From Flavobacteriaceae bacterium (lineage in GTDB: Bacteria; Bacteroidota; Bacteroidia; Flavobacteriales; Flavobacteriaceae): a stretch of 6,280 nucleotides of DNA. The position numbers and the translations under genes were made by a program. Every line of letters begins with the position of its first letter. The stretch's first letter is position 1. Below, piece after piece: positions 5,891 to 6,280 of this stretch. The stretch covers positions 1 through 6,280 of the forward strand of contig JAESTG010000086.1 in NCBI GenBank assembly GCA_016763715.1, read 5' to 3'. The notes beneath the pieces were generated by a model, which was not told the DNA's origin, made no database searches, and saw only the letters and a program-made list of their open reading frames with translations.

Positions 5891-6280
5891 CTAAGAGACT
5901 GCGATTTGAAAGTGAGCATTATAACAAGTTACGCCTGGACCTGTTGGTTCAAATAAATTTTCGTCAATCTTTTTAATTTTTATGTTTGTCATCTTGGCTA
6001 TATCGGGGTCATTAAGTCTTTTTATTACTTTTTCGGTATAAATGGCCCCATTTCTTGTATAAAACTCCTCATCGAAAATACCTTTGTAAATTGGGTTTGA
6101 TGCAATGTTCCCTGAAATTGGAACAAGACTTCTCTCTACTAAGAGCCCCATTTTATCTGAAATTTCCAAGCCATCCTTTTTTATGACCTCAGCGGTGTAC
6201 TTTGCCTTTTTTGAAATAATGGCTCTTAGTGTTAAATTTAGGCGTACGTATTCATTATTTTTTGGTCCAGCAATTTCTAA
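5891..6280 (-). CDS. Unrecognised protein, 3' part only (runs off the window)
   Basis: The reading frame is open from the window edge to TAG at 5891-5893, giving the last 129 residues of a protein whose start lies beyond 6280. I do not recognise a family. The visible part is mixed in character, with many Lys, Ile and Asn, one Cys (in GPGVTCYNAHF near the C-terminus) and no membrane segment. A TTG (6167-6169) and an ATG (6149-6151) occur in frame but the coding sequence continues upstream of both, so they are probably internal. The stop is only three bases before the sensor kinase ATG, so the gene is probably the promoter-proximal partner of the two-component operon, and could act with the sensor or be part of what it monitors. 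That role is inference from position alone. Confidence 0.75.
   Translation of the reverse strand, partial: LEIAGPKNNEYVRLNLTLRAIISKKAKYTAEVIKKDGLEISDKMGLLVERSLVPISGNIASNPIYKGIFDEEFYTRNGAIYTEKVIKRLNDPDIAKMTNIKIKKIDENLFEPTGPGVTCYNAHFQIAVS

Noticed and set aside
1..6280. tRNA, rRNA, CRISPR array, insertion sequence or attachment site
   Set aside because: No repeat-spacer pattern, terminal inverted repeats, transposase, integrase or RNA-gene sequence was seen on either strand.

Overview
The window looks like low-GC chromosomal DNA from a member of the Bacteroidota, most likely a flavobacterium. The signs are A/T-rich coding sequence, near absence of Shine-Dalgarno sites, two promoters with a perfect TAnnTTTG -7 box (the Bacteroidota form), and a sensor kinase of the type common in that phylum. 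This assignment is inference from style and gene families, not from a database match.

Layout. At the left edge, on the + strand, is the 3' half of a dipeptidyl peptidase III (M49) gene, interrupted by an in-frame TGA just after its zinc-binding motifs (1-999). A strong stem-loop that can terminate both strands follows (1021-1057). Everything to the right is on the - strand. In transcription order (right to left) there are: the 3' part of an unrecognised gene that runs off the window (5891-6280); a 633-residue membrane sensor histidine kinase (3986-5887); its NarL/FixJ-type response regulator, overlapping the kinase by four bases (3363-3989); a short protein with a LuxR-type helix-turn-helix but no receiver domain (2920-3303); an astacin-like zinc metalloprotease (1997-2854); and a secreted protein of unknown function (1140-1937).

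The most notable feature is regulatory. The two intergenic gaps in front of the orphan LuxR-type gene and the metalloprotease gene each hold a 16-bp imperfect inverted repeat of the form TACCC-N6-GGG. Each ends exactly 23 bp upstream of a TAnnTTTG -7 box. The two sites agree at 12 of 16 positions and both fit the 7-2-7 half-site layout known for NarL. The DNA-recognition helices of the response regulator and the orphan LuxR protein are also alike. The simplest reading is a local circuit: the kinase and response regulator, possibly with the unknown gene upstream, control the orphan regulator and a protease/secreted-protein pair through a shared operator. Either or both regulators could bind. 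The signal, the protease substrate and the functions of the two unknown proteins cannot be read from the sequence.
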